Shown here: positions 1 through 11,360 of the stretch, piece after piece
Layout of the letters: the number at the start of each line of letters is the position of its first letter
Numbering within the stretch: position 1 is the first letter of the stretch
DNA from: Harmothoe impar
Taxonomy: Eukaryota > Annelida > Polychaeta > Phyllodocida > Polynoidae
DNA length: 64,000 nt
Direction: 5' to 3'
NCBI GenBank assembly: GCA_947462335.1
Contig: OX381705.1
Location: forward strand, 37,595,570 to 37,659,569
The notes under the pieces: generated by a model
The model's database searches: none
Seen by the model: only the letters and a program-made list of their open reading frames with translations
What the model was told of the DNA's origin: nothing
Program-made: the position numbers and the translations under genes

Positions 1-2208
1 ACCTGCACAGGCTGCGAGGGTTTCTGAACAGAAGGACCAGCACTCCAGTCTGTCTTTGTAGACGTGAAGGTAGGCCCTTTGTTTTGTGGCCGTACCTTCT
101 CCAGGACGGATGGTCGTTCCGTACTCTGAGTCCGCGCTCGCTTCGCAGCCTCATTTCCGGATTGATTTCCGCCCTGTCTCTTCGGTGGTCGCGAGGGCCG
201 GCCACTGTTCTGATACTTTACGAAGTCATCGTAAAGTTCTGCGTCCGGAACATGCAGACGGCTTTGGTCAGGGTTCACTTTATAGAACACCTTGACTTTC
301 CCCTTCTCGGTGGCTCAGAAATCAATATTGACGTTTTCCATGACTCCAGCACAGAAATCCGCCCACGCAGTTTGGTGTGCCAACTGGATCGAAGCGACAG
401 CTACCTCCAAAGCCACATTGTGCTTCAGGATCATATGCCGTATCATGTCTCCCCTGTCCTCCGTCACAGCTGAGCGAACTGTGTATGCCAAGTTTTCGCT
501 GCCCCATGAGAGGCATCCGTCTTCTGACACGTCTCAAACGGGCAGGGAGTGTTTGGAGACCACCGCCCGATCACCCAGTAGAGTGGTAGTACTTCTTCGA
601 AGCAGAACGTACTTTCTCCAGCATGTCAAAATGATACTGCTGAACCGAGCGGTCCAGCGGATCATCTTTGATCCAATCATCATTATCCGAGAAGCCATCC
701 TTGTTGGTTTCCAACGGATGCTGAGTGGAGTGACTATCTTTGGTACAGTTACCCACACACATCGGAGCAAAGTAGGCATACCCACTCGTTGCATTGGCTA
801 TGATGGTAGAATCCACCAAGGCAGTGAGCTCCTTCTCAGGCATCGTATCAATCCCCTTCAGCACTGCGTCCACAGCTTCCGGAGATTGTCCCGCATCGAG
901 AGACACCTGGCGGACAGCGGTCATCAGGACAGTGTCCCGAATCTGCTCCCTTTTCTGACGAGCACTAAGAGTCTGCTGGACTCCTACTGCCTCCTGCCGA
1001 AGTCTCTCGGCCCCACGTTCGGAGTCGGCGTTAGCCTCCTTTGTCTTTTGAGCTACGGCCTTATCAAGTTTGCCAGCCGGAGTTCTCTCCTTCCGCTTCT
1101 CACGCCGCTCCAAGACTACGTGAAACTCACTAGAGATCGGAGTCCACAGCCGTTATAGCTGTTGGCTCCTGCAGGATACCCTATCCATAGTCAGAAAGAA
1201 GCAAGGCACGCTCCTCCTTAAGTTGGATCCGTCAGAGTGGTCAGAACAGGTGGAGTAGCTGGTACCTCCGGGACAACAGCAGTGGTCACTGACAAACCAC
1301 TGCGGGCTTCGGTGCAGTGTCCAAACGGAAATGTGAACGGGCTCCTTGAGAGTTTTTACACTCTCAGTCAACCGGCTCACCGTGTTGGAGGTCTTCGGAC
1401 GACCACCCTGACCCACAAGAGCAGCTGTGGCAGTCACCGAGGGACTCTTGTCCAGATCCTGGTTTAAAGCTACTAGGTCTGTCAGTGGTCGAGAAGATAC
1501 ATTCTTAATGAATGACTTCCTGATTTCACTTTCGGATTTCTTCCGACCAGAAGCTGTCTTGGATGTAGGCTCAGCTTTCGCATCAGCGCCACCTTTCGGC
1601 TTCTTCACCTCTTTTGCTGCACTGCTAGCAGTGGAAGAGGTGACGGCATCCTTCCGGACACTGCCCTTAGTACTGGAAGTACCGGGCTTCTTCACCTTCG
1701 GGGCCTCCTGCTTCTCAACCTTCGTAGCAGGTTTCTTGCCCGGACCCGACTTCATCGTCACCTTGGAAGCAGAGGTTCGGTCCGCTGACTTCGACCTAGA
1801 CCTAGGTGTTTTCTTGGTTGCACAAGTCCGGGTAGTAGGACCAGTAGACACATCAGAGTCTTTGTCACTCGTGGCGCTCTCTTTCAAAGTCAGGCGGCAA
1901 CTCACCGACTGCTTCAAACTCGGAGAGACCCTCAGATTGGCCAGCCGAGACGGATGGTACACAATTCCCATTGCTTCGGAGTCAACTTGGGTTGACCCAA
2001 GGCGCTGGGGCAGGACAAAATCCTGATCGCTCGCCGGCGATGGGGATTTTCGGATCGGGGAGAGAGCCACATCGATGTCCATGTCGGCGAGCTTCTCTGA
2101 CAACTCATCTCCTGACCCACCAGCAGCGGTGTTCAGGAGTCCCTCGACAGCTGCTGCTATCTCGGGGTCCACAAGTGGTTCGGACTGGTGGAGCTGTTGC
2201 TCGGCCAT
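1..2208 (-). pseudogene. Degenerate Lys/Ser-rich ORF block, probably retroelement-derived
   Basis: A minus-strand open frame starts at 2,208 and runs to 1,153 (351 codons). After an acidic N-terminus its middle is very rich in Lys, Ser, Thr and Ala, like a disordered nucleic-acid-binding region. Frame appears to shift near 1,350, since the last ~60 residues become Cys/Ser-rich and lose the composition. Coding-like sequence resumes in other frames at 1,113-571 (charged, helix-like, 180 codons) and 530-315. The last is interrupted by a TGA at 315-317, after which the same frame stays open down to about position 100. I recognise no domain. The orientation matches the adjacent LTR element, so a gag-like or accessory ORF of a second decayed retroelement is the best guess. 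A host gene is less likely, because several frame breaks occur without splice sites. Confidence 0.4.
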
Positions 2209-2566
2209 CCTCCCCCTTACACGATGTCGTTTGATGACTTTTCCAATGTTTGCCTCATTTCCGACTGACTTTGGAGTCGTCCTGCCCCTACAAGTTGAGA
2301 GATATCTTAAATGTTACATGTTGTGTCCCCTGTCCATATATAGAATATTTCATTGCTATAGTTGTGGGGTCCCAGTTGCCATAGTTTTCACATGAGACAC
2401 TAATGAAAATGGACCAGCTTTAAGATCTGCTTTTGATGAGCCCACTACCCTCCACTAAATGGGTTGCCACATCCAAACCGCTTGGAATTTGGAGTCAATA
2501 TTTACAGATCTTACTCAGAAGATATAGAGCCATCATCCTACCCAATTAGGATGAATTCTGAGATGG
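2209..2566. other. Junction between two retroelement-like blocks
   Basis: No ORF or RNA gene is seen here. The stretch separates the truncated reverse transcriptase from the Lys-rich ORF block and is more AT-rich than either. No clear LTR end or target-site duplication can be read. Confidence 0.3.
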
Positions 2567-3710
2567 TCATCCGGGAGCCATTGGTCGATTATAGATGGAC
2601 TCACCCATCAGTTCGAACTGATACAGCCCAATATGACTCGTGAAAGCCGTCTTCTCCTTATCCTCCTCCTTCATCCCGGTTTGCCAATAGCCGGACTGCA
2701 AATCCAGGGTGCAGAACCATTGGTTCCCACCCAAAGAGTCCAGTGTCTCATCAATCCGGGGAAGTGGATAAGCATTTTTCTTGGTTACGCCGTTCAGACG
2801 TCTATAGTCGATACAAAACCGAATAGACCCGTCTTTCTTTGTAACCATCTGTACCGGACTGGACCAGGGACTAGTGCTAGGCACTATCACCTTCTGTTCC
2901 AGCATGGTCTTCACTTGTTCCTCAACAACTCTCTTCTTACTCAACGGCAACCATCGGTAAGGCATCTTGAATGGCTGTGCATCTCCGGTATCAATAGAAT
3001 GCAGCACTTTGTACGTTCGGCCCAAGGGCTCCCCTTCCACCTGCCATGCATCCTGATACCTTTCAACCAGCCGCCTCAGCGAACTGAAGTCCCCCGGATC
3101 CTGCAGGTCAGTCTCCGAGATCATTTTCTCCAGTCCCTCACTCAGGACTGTGGACGGATGGTCTCCCTTCATGCTGACATGACCTGGAGGTATCACTGCC
3201 TCACTGGAGAACACCTCGCCCAGAACGGTATCATTCTTCAGATACCTTGCCTCCAACCCCGGGTTGGAGACTGGCACAACGGTCCAGGCACCATCTCCCA
3301 CCAGGGTGTCCATGCCCACCAGACCAATACTCCCCAACATGGCCACATCCGGCTCCACTACTGCTTCTTCCTCTCTCCTAAGCCCCTTGCTTCGGACCAG
3401 CATGTCACACGTCTGTCTGGGAGGAATTTTCACAGTCCGGAAACTTGCCGGAGCACACACTGCTCCGCTACTCGGTATGGATGCTCTTTCCGGAGCACCC
3501 CCGTACTAGGAGCCACTCCTTCCAGGACTTTTTCTGCCAATACGGACTAGGTTCACTAGCAATCCGCCGAGCTGCAATAGTCGAGCCCCGGATCTTCGAC
3601 GTGATCGACAAACACTTTGTGATCGCTGCCGAAGCATCAGGTTCGATCCCCACGTTATGCAAACCGATCCCGGCTAAGGCGGAATTGGTATCATACAACT
3701 CCTGCATCGC
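2567..3710 (-). pseudogene. Ty3/Gypsy-like pol fragment, truncated reverse transcriptase
   Basis: The longest open frame, 3,460-2,567, encodes the spacer after protease followed by the N-terminal part of a Ty3/Gypsy reverse transcriptase. Visible landmarks are PWSSPVQMVTKKDGSIRFC, then IDYRRLN, then YPLPRIDETLDSLG and TLDLQSGYWQ, in the order expected for RT motifs 1 and 2. The frame leaves the family pattern right after GLYQFELM at about 2,603. The fingers/palm region with the catalytic YxDD box, RNase H and integrase are all missing, so the copy is dead. A further coding-like stretch lies upstream at 3,707-3,468 in another frame and may cover remnants of protease; I see no convincing catalytic DTG/DSG there. 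It lies downstream of the gag-like ORFs, as expected for one element. Confidence 0.85.
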
Positions 3711-3853
3711 TGCACTCAGGATGGATCATCTAGGAGCCTTTTTCGTACTCCCTCCACCAGACGCTCCTGCAGGAGCCGGTTGCCCCTTCAGTCGGTCCAG
3801 ATAGGCTTGGTACGTTCCATACTCTCCTTGGTAGGGTCAACCCCTTGATTGTA
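3711..3853 (-). other. gag-pol junction of the LTR element
   Basis: Short interval between the gag-like stop and the pol remnant. No zinc-knuckle CCHC motif could be read in any minus-strand frame, so the nucleocapsid part of gag is missing or diverged. Confidence 0.3.
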
Positions 3854-5244
3854 TCACCAATTCTTCTTACTATCAGACATACACTGACACTGTTGGGACA
3901 AAGCCATCAAGAACAAGTGCCTTGCCTTCTCCTTCTCCATCTTTGCTTTGGCAGCCTCCCCAGCAGCCTTCAAACCCTCCGCCCGGGCTCTTAGCACTGC
4001 TGCCTCCTGCTCGGCTAATTGCTCAGCCAAAACAGCATTCTCTGCCATACGCTTGCGCTGCACCTCTAAGGCCGCTTCTTTCGCACAGTAGACCTCACAT
4101 CTCTGATCCTCCAAGGCTTTTTGTTCATAGAACATCTTCTCGGTTTGGGTGACTTGCCAGTCAGCCAATGAACCCGGAGTATGATAGCCTTTTGCTGCCT
4201 CTTCCTGAGCACTAGATGCCTTTTGGCGCTCTGCTTCGAACACTTTCTGTTGTTGGAGCATTTTCCTATTTTGGGCTGCTTGCCATTCAGCCAACGGATT
4301 CGGAGGTTCTGATCCGCCAGACCCTGAGGACCCAGCAGCCATGTTCTTCTCCATCTGTTTTATCGCTGGTATACGTACCCGGGGTAATTCTACACTCACC
4401 ATGCCTCGACCTCTAGCCTTTCCGGGCCTACCCGGGGTAGAAGCCAAAAGCGCACCTTCCACGGTTACTCCCCGACCACCAGGTAAGTTTGGTGTGTCTG
4501 AGAAGCTCATGAAATGACCTCCGGACATACTGCCATTCTCAGCTGATGAGAACGAGGTACTGCTGTAGTCCCTATTCTCATTTACCAGGCTTTCCTGAAC
4601 CTCTAACAAGAACTGCTGCATCGCAGCTTTCTTGGTTCTCAGTAGTTCAACCTCTGAAGTGAGATTACAACAGGTCTCCTTCAAGTCATCAGCCTCCCGT
4701 ATCATTTCGATCCGGAGGACTTCGTTTTCCTCAGCAATCCGGTCCCTTGCTTCGCACAGCCAGTTTAGGTCCGTATTCGTTGTATCGAATTCAGACCGTA
4801 CTCTAGATAAAGACTGAGTTAACTTGTCGTTCTCCGTTACCAAATCCAACAGTCGTGCGTCCTTTTCTTTCAGTTTGGAATTTTGGTGGCAGATCGCCCC
4901 TTCCAATATCCGCAGCCTATCGGTCCTAGCTAGAGTCGCTCCTGGACTCTCGACTCCCTTAGGTCATCAAACTGTCCTTCCTCCGGATGTATATCCATCC
5001 GAGGTGTAGGCGCTGCCTGACCGGATCCGCCAATGTTAAACGTCGACAGATTCATGTCCTCGAGGGACCGACTCATCAGTCCTCTCACCCTTCCCATCGG
5101 AGAGTACCCTCTCCCAACTGGCGTCATTGCCCTACCTCGGGCAACTATTCCACGCGTCGGCTTTACTGCCACTCCTCGGGCAGCCGCTCCATCTGGAGAT
5201 GAGGCATCACCCTCATCTGACCTCCCTACTCCTCTCAAGAGCAC
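3854..5244 (-). pseudogene. gag-like coiled-coil ORF of the LTR element, frameshifted
   Basis: Two minus-strand frames together make one gag-like product. The first (5,244-4,930, 104 codons) is Gly/Arg-rich and disordered. The second (4,906-3,854, 350 codons) opens with a heptad-rich coiled coil of about 100 residues (LVTENDKLTQSLSRV and similar), a Gly/Ser linker, then a long Ala/Glu/Gln helix with two related segments (PLAEWQAAQNRKM and SLADWQVTQTEKM). The coding-like sequence moves from one frame to the other near 4,940, where the upstream frame meets a TAG. That is a disabling shift unless programmed frameshifting is invoked. Position between the primer-binding site and pol identifies it as gag by location. 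There is no capsid or zinc-knuckle signature. Confidence 0.6.
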
Positions 5245-5283
5245 GTGGTCTGGTAGCTAGCACAGGCTAACCTGTGTGTCACT

Positions 5284-5303
5284 CAGAACTGGTCACGGCA
5301 CCA
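5284..5303 (-). other. Primer-binding site of the LTR element
   Basis: Read on the minus strand, TGGTGCCGTGACCAG begins one base after the LTR terminal CA. TGGTGCC is the usual start of a tRNA-primed minus-strand primer-binding site in LTR retrotransposons. The cognate tRNA was not determined. Confidence 0.7.
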
Positions 5304-5304
5304 G

Positions 5305-5705
5305 TGTAATAAACGAGACTTTGTTCCCCTTGATATTGGTGTTATGTTATTAAGTCAAGAACAAGGTTGACACAGTTCGGATCAAGTGTACAGGTTGCTG
5401 ATAGAGGTTTATTTAGTATAACCTAGACAGGCTTAGCTAATCCGGGCGAACTCCCTATAGAGTTCGGAGCAGGTCAGTAGGCTCGGAGCCGATATGAACA
5501 TGGGTCTTTGCCCTATCACAGGTACAAAGGAACCAACGAGTTCCATCGGACGCTGGCTATATATAGGCAGCCAGCCTGCACACGCAGACTGGAAGCCTAT
5601 AGCGACCTCTATCCATACCCCAAGACTGGAGCAGTGCTACCACCTACTGCCGGGCTGAAGGGTTCGGACAGAGTACAAAAGTATAGCCCTCCACCTGAAA
5701 CCTCA
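5305..5705 (-). mobile_element. 5' LTR of Ty3/Gypsy-like retrotransposon
   Basis: About 401 bp on the minus strand, starting TGAGGTTTCAGG and ending ATTACA, directly before the primer-binding site. It holds a TATA-like TATATATAG at 5,558-5,566 and an AATAAA at 5,408-5,413, in the order expected for U3 then R. The 5' edge is chosen from the TG and is less certain than the 3' edge. A direct repeat of ATTCGTAATTT lies just outside the 5' edge. The partner LTR is not in the window. Confidence 0.65.
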
Positions 5706-8700
5706 AAATTCGTAATTTGACGAGGGCAATTCGTAATTTCGTTATCAGGCCATAAAAATGGCATTGTAATATTACGAAAAAATCTTAATAGTTGGCAGCT
5801 CTGTAATGATCATATAATGCTGCCCCCCTGTGACTCATATCCCATGTCCATATTTCAAATTGAAAACAAGTCACATGGTTTTGGAAACAATGATAGCGTA
5901 TTTTATTTCTGATTGTACTAAATCACATTTCTATCGTTTGTGTTATAATCTCCAATAAAATATTCGTTCATGAGTGTTAAAATGTTCTTTGTAAAGAAAG
6001 AGGCATTACGCTATGAGGAGAAAAGACATTTCCAGCATTTTCCTTCTTCTCTTTATTGCATGATATAATGATTAAAAGAACTCGATGGCGCCGCTACACA
6101 ATTTCAATCTTTATACAATTTATCTTCAGCTTGTATGAGACCGCATTATTTAAATAAGCAGTTGAAAACCATACAGCAACAGTACACAAAGTAGTTCTCA
6201 CACCCATAAGCATTAAGATGCCTTCCGACACAGTATTCAGGATACGTGTTGATGCACCCGTAATTAAAGGTCAGGACTATTTGTAAAAATTAGACTTTCA
6301 CGACCATTGAGACGAAAAACCTCATGATACAAATTAAATCCGATTTTTTACCAGTTCATTGAGAATCAAGAAATACAATTACCAGTAATGATACTGGCTA
6401 ACATTTTGTATGTACTGTAGTTGGCTAATAAATCGCAATATAAAAATACATTGTATCATTAGGATAATGTTATTGTTGTATTCTCGTTGTTCTACTGTAT
6501 AAACTTGTGTTAATTTCCACGAACTAATTATCAGAGGATTGAATGTGACTGCTATTTCTAAGCATTACATCCTCTCCTCGTACACCTATATACAATATAC
6601 CTACCACTGAGTAAAGTTCACTCTCATTGCCTTAAGGATGGATTTATATTTTGCTTATTAATATATATATATAATGTTTACATGTGTAGGACATTTTCTT
6701 AGTTAATATTCTACTCTTGGCCGGATTGTTTGATTATGTTATTATTCAATGATGAATCTCGCGTGAGAGACTTCTATATAATTAAAGGCCCACACACACA
6801 CTTTTTTTTTTTACAGTATAGTACATAATCATGATTATATAACTCCATAATTGTACAGCTGCACTATACCCGCCATTCCCTCATGACTGATTAAAATAAA
6901 ACAGAGCTCGGCCACCACTTCTTACAGGAAAATAAAGTGTGTTTTAAGTTCCATCATGGGGAGAAAATGGCAGGAGTAGGCCAGAAGTTTCACAAATAGG
7001 CTTTGTGATTTTTTAATTAGTATTACGATCTGCGGAATGGGACCTTATTACAGGGGCAATAACCCTAGTGCATGTCCCTTTGTTTTGTAAAATAAACAAA
7101 TGACCCGTCATTATTTGTTGCTGTGATTATCATGTCTATTTAAAGTCGAAAAATATATAATTATCTTTAGAAAACTGCCTTAAATGTATTAGTCAACCCT
7201 GTTTGAAATATTTACATGAAACACTCCTTCATTTTCCTTACTCGGAGGTGGTAGCCAATTCAGATACTTTACCTACAGTATCACGTCAATATTGAGTTAG
7301 AAAAAAACACATGACATAAATATAAATGAATGCCCAACACTAACTGTATCTGCTCGCAACAATCACTCAAATTTGTGGCTTTGTCCTCATGACCTATCTT
7401 GCCACTACATTTCTTAAAATATAGTAGCACCTGTACTGTAAAGCACAATCTGTACACACAAAAAGCCGTCCATTGATGTCTACAATTAGAATTAAAAGTT
7501 CAGAGGCATCTTAAAATGCACTGAGAAACCAAAGCCATAATTCAGCCATAAATCTAAAATTAATATGATAAATGTCTGGTTCAGTGACATTATTATCCGC
7601 AAAACGTTTGTCCTTTTATTCAAATAAAAAAGACAGATAATTATCAACTATCAAATTGACTCTGAAATCAATCGAATACATTATGTAGTTCAGTTACTTC
7701 GTATTCGATTTGTGCCATATTTCCATATAGTCAAACCTCTATATTTCGGACACTCATTACTTTAGATACCTACGGTATAAACTGTCAGGCATCAGGCACT
7801 CAACAACACCTTCAATTTCTCTTTAGATTTGAAATATCGAGGTCTGACTGTATGAAGCAGTATGGGAATAGTGAAAGTTTCTTCCGCCTTCCACGTATTG
7901 GAAGAAACACATATTTAACAGCTGCCATCAACATATATAAGCCTAGTAAACCTTCTGGTTTTGGATAAATAGAAAAAGGTTAGGCCACAAACCTGCTGCG
8001 CATTTGATCAGACCTCTAACTGCAAACGCTGGTATTATAATACTTATACATTAATATATGATTGAATGTTTATGCAAATGAGTTTTTTCAATTCCTTCTG
8101 TATGTATCAGCCACGCCAGACAACGCTACAGGTAGAAGTGTCAATCAACTCACAAAACATATGATAGACGGAAAACAATGGCAATATGCCATCCCCTTCT
8201 TCAATAGAGGTGTCCACATTGCTAATAACAGCTTGTCGTACACCAGGATGCTCTTCTAGATGTACTAGAACATGTGAATATTAATCAGTGAAACCTGTCC
8301 ACCAACATTTTATTCATGTTTTACAACAAAGGCATTGGCAAGAAGATTGTCCCGTAACCAGACATGTACAGGATACAAATTGCATATCTAGGTTTTAATC
8401 AGAGCTTTGAATCTCAATAATCTACCATATGACACTAGTAATCAGTTAATCAGCATGGATATTTGCAAAAGCAAATGATTATTATATTGACACACATTTG
8501 CAAAATTACTATACTATGATCTGTCAACCCATCCCATTTCCTCTGATATTTACTTATTTTCCTCCATCCTCTCCGTACTGGATTCTCTTGCACTGAAGGG
8601 GCCAGCTACATGTATATTAGGTGTTATTTACATTGTAACTGAGACTGCCCCTCTGAATGTCGTCTCATGAAGTTCCCCACTTTTTAACATTGATCTCGCA

Positions 8701-9662
8701 TCTAGACTCTGATAAACACAATGGAGGGTGTGGGGGCTGGAAGGCAGGGCTGACTGGGTGCTGAGTAGATAATGAGACTCTGACAGAGCCCGCGTGATCC
8801 CCAAGCTGCTATGGGCATCTAGATATACTGAAACACCACCATAGCTTGCTCAGCATAACAGAAATGGTGACTTTTCACTACTTCCCACTAACGTTCATGT
8901 CAGTGGAATTAAAATGAACAAGAGAATGTTGGTAAGGTATTAATCCTAAATCGTGCTGTTCCTTATGTGCCTTATGATAGAAAAAAAGGGATTCAGATAA
9001 GCAGATATAATGCCGCATAAAATACCATAAATTGGCCTTATTCATCACTTTACATTTCATGACCTATAGAAATGAAAGAATGAAGACAGTTCTGGAGGTA
9101 GGTTATAAAACAAATGTTTCATCTGCAGGTTCAATGGCTTATATATAATATAACTGAGACAAAAAATGTCATTTCCCCCTCAATATGTTAATGATTCCAG
9201 ATGGTGATTGCAGTGGAGATATTAAACTTATGCCTTTTGGTCTGATCTCCGAACCAGAAGTTAACAAGTATCTATATTAGTTACAATAACTATCATACAG
9301 ATATGGTCATTCCTTACAGAATAATAATCTGAAAAACGTAAGTCATACATGTCATATACATTCTTTAAATCTTGTCTCCTATGAGGCGCAGTCGTCGAGA
9401 GAATACCATAAACGAAACAGAAAAGAACCTACTTCTAAGTAGAACAAGATAAAGGGAGGAAATGCAGTTCTTCAGTTTAACTGAGACGAGCACAACTCTA
9501 TCGCATAGATAGATACATAAGAAATGATGCATTGCTCTTGTTACAAAAAAAAACCAACATTGTACAAACTAACAAAAGGAAGAGATGCAATAATAATGAT
9601 AATTTCTGAAGGTATAAAAAGTGGTGAAGAAAACACTGTAAGTCTGTAAAGCATGATTATGA
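5706..9662. other. AT-rich region downstream of the receptor gene
   Basis: No convincing ORF on either strand. The part next to the receptor stop codon is probably its 3' UTR. Minus-strand poly(A)-signal candidates are ATTAAA near 8,394 and AATAAA at 8,309-8,314, giving a 3' UTR of about 1.3 kb. The remainder down to 5,706 shows only AT-rich unique-looking sequence with a (TA)n run near 6,660. Confidence 0.35.
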
Positions 9663-11360
9663 CTACGTGTCGATGACCACATAACCAGATTTGTTAAGCA
9701 CCCTGTGACCACCATCTGATGGCAACAAAGAGGAGGTTTCATCAGAGTCTTCACTTAGATCAGTCTGAGGCTCATTTGACCTTTGTGTCGACATTAGATC
9801 GGAGGAGCGATCAATGTCATTGTCACTCACTGGTTTTACATATACCCCAGAATTGGCAACCTCATTGTGATTTGCATCACTGTTCCTGCTTCGTATTTCC
9901 TTTGCAGGAATACTGTCTGTCCTGCCAGAGCAGGTCGAGTCCGTCGAAGGCGGCAGAGATACATATGCCGAGTCAACACGAGGTACTTGTTTCTGTAGCT
10001 GTTGCGGTTTGCATAGTGCATTGTCTCTGTCTGAACCCCAAGGTGGTCCTTGGCAACTGTCCGTCAAGACATGAGGAGTAGACGCCGCTAGAGGAGCAGT
10101 ATCACCAGTCTGTACATATTCTAAATCAGTTCCTGGAGCAGAAACATACCCTCCAGTGTCATGAGCTAACCCAGCTGGTAGATTTGTAACATCGCTAAGA
10201 GGCTGATTGGCAGCCTCAGGACTTGTGACGTATCCTAATGGAGCTCCCTGATTGGCTGCCTCAGGACTCGTTACATATCCTAATGGAGCTCCCTGATTGG
10301 CTGCCTCAGGACTCGTTACATATCCTAATGGAGCTCCCTGATTGGCTGCCTCAGGACTCGTTACATATCCTAATGGAGCTCCCTGATTGGCTGCCTCAGG
10401 ACTCGTTACATATCCTAATGGAGCTCCCTGATTGGCTGCCTTAGGACTTGTTACATATCCCAAAGGAGCTCCATGATTGGCTGCCTCAGGACTTGTTACA
10501 TATCCCAAAGGAACTCCCGGATTGGTTGCCTCAGGACTCGTTACATATCCTAATGGAGCTCCATGATTGGCTGCCTCAGGACTTGTTACATATCCCAAAG
10601 GAGCTCCATGATTGGCTGCCTCAGGACTTGTTACATATCCCAAAGGAGCTCCATGATTGGCTGCCTCAGGACTTGCTACATATCCCAAAGGAGCTCCCTG
10701 ATTGGCTGCCTCTGGACTCGTGACATATCCAACATTTCCCTGATTGCCTGGTGCTTGATTCCTCAGTAATGCTGGATGGAAGTCCTGACCAACTGCGGGG
10801 GTTTGAATATATTCTTCCTGGCCTTCATTCTCAGCAATAATGTAATTCAGAATTGGCGTTTCTCCATTAGCTCTGGTATAGTCTGATATTGGACTGGAAT
10901 TAACAGAGCAATCTCTCATGGATGAATCTTCGTTCAAACTATAATCTCCTCCTGCTTGAGAGTTTCCTCCAACCATTACATAACTTGGAATTGATCCATT
11001 TGCCATGGAAGGGTTGTACTGCTGAGGTAGACTGGACATGGAGATTGACACCGTTCCGTTCACAGGTAAATTTCTGGCAGGCAGCTTTGGCTTTCCTACT
11101 GGAGAGGGAGTCACCAAACTAGCCGTGCTGTCAGAGGTCACCTGTGGCTCACTGTTGTGCATCACTCGCGCATAACCACCCATGGGCTCTGACGACTGCC
11201 GTATTCTGGCAGTACCATTGGCTTGGAGACCGTTCTTTACTAAGAAGACCTCATCAAACTCCCCCGAGTTGGACCGACGAATTGCAGGATGGATATGGTC
11301 TTGAGTCATACTGCCTCGTCCACTGTCTGCAGTGCTGTCCTGACTGTGTTGTTTCGCAAG
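9663..11360 (-). CDS. Receptor exon 14: tyrosine-rich signalling tail and stop
   Basis: Residues 714-1278 in one uninterrupted exon (acceptor CAATTTGCAG). It begins with DSTADSGRGS and is low-complexity and Ser/Asn/Pro-rich apart from regularly placed tyrosines. Outside the repeats these are SYVMV, DYSLN, DYTRA, NYIIA, EYIQT, GYVSA, EYVQT, AYVSLPP, VYVKP and, eight residues from the end, GYVVIDT. Most have Val or Ile at +1, typical of SH2 docking sites. No YxxQ (the STAT3 site of gp130) was seen. TAG stop at 9,665-9,663. Confidence 0.9.
   Translation of the reverse strand, partial: LAKQHSQDSTADSGRGSMTQDHIHPAIRRSNSGEFDEVFLVKNGLQANGTARIRQSSEPMGGYARVMHNSEPQVTSDSTASLVTPSPVGKPKLPARNLPVNGTVSISMSSLPQQYNPSMANGSIPSYVMVGGNSQAGGDYSLNEDSSMRDCSVNSSPISDYTRANGETPILNYIIAENEGQEEYIQTPAVGQDFHPALLRNQAPGNQGNVGYVTSPEAANQGAPLGYVASPEAANHGAPLGYVTSPEAANHGAPLGYVTSPEAANHGAPLGYVTSPEATNPGVPLGYVTSPEAANHGAPLGYVTSPKAANQGAPLGYVTSPEAANQGAPLGYVTSPEAANQGAPLGYVTSPEAANQGAPLGYVTSPEAANQGAPLGYVTSPEAANQPLSDVTNLPAGLAHDTGGYVSAPGTDLEYVQTGDTAPLAASTPHVLTDSCQGPPWGSDRDNALCKPQQLQKQVPRVDSAYVSLPPSTDSTCSGRTDSIPAKEIRSRNSDANHNEVANSGVYVKPVSDNDIDRSSDLMSTQRSNEPQTDLSEDSDETSSLLPSDGGHRVLNKSGYVVIDT

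Noticed and set aside
10238..10769. Plus-strand frames repeating MELPDWLPQDSLHI-like units
   Set aside because: Antisense shadow of the receptor's coding repeat; the minus strand carries the real frame with start, introns and stop.
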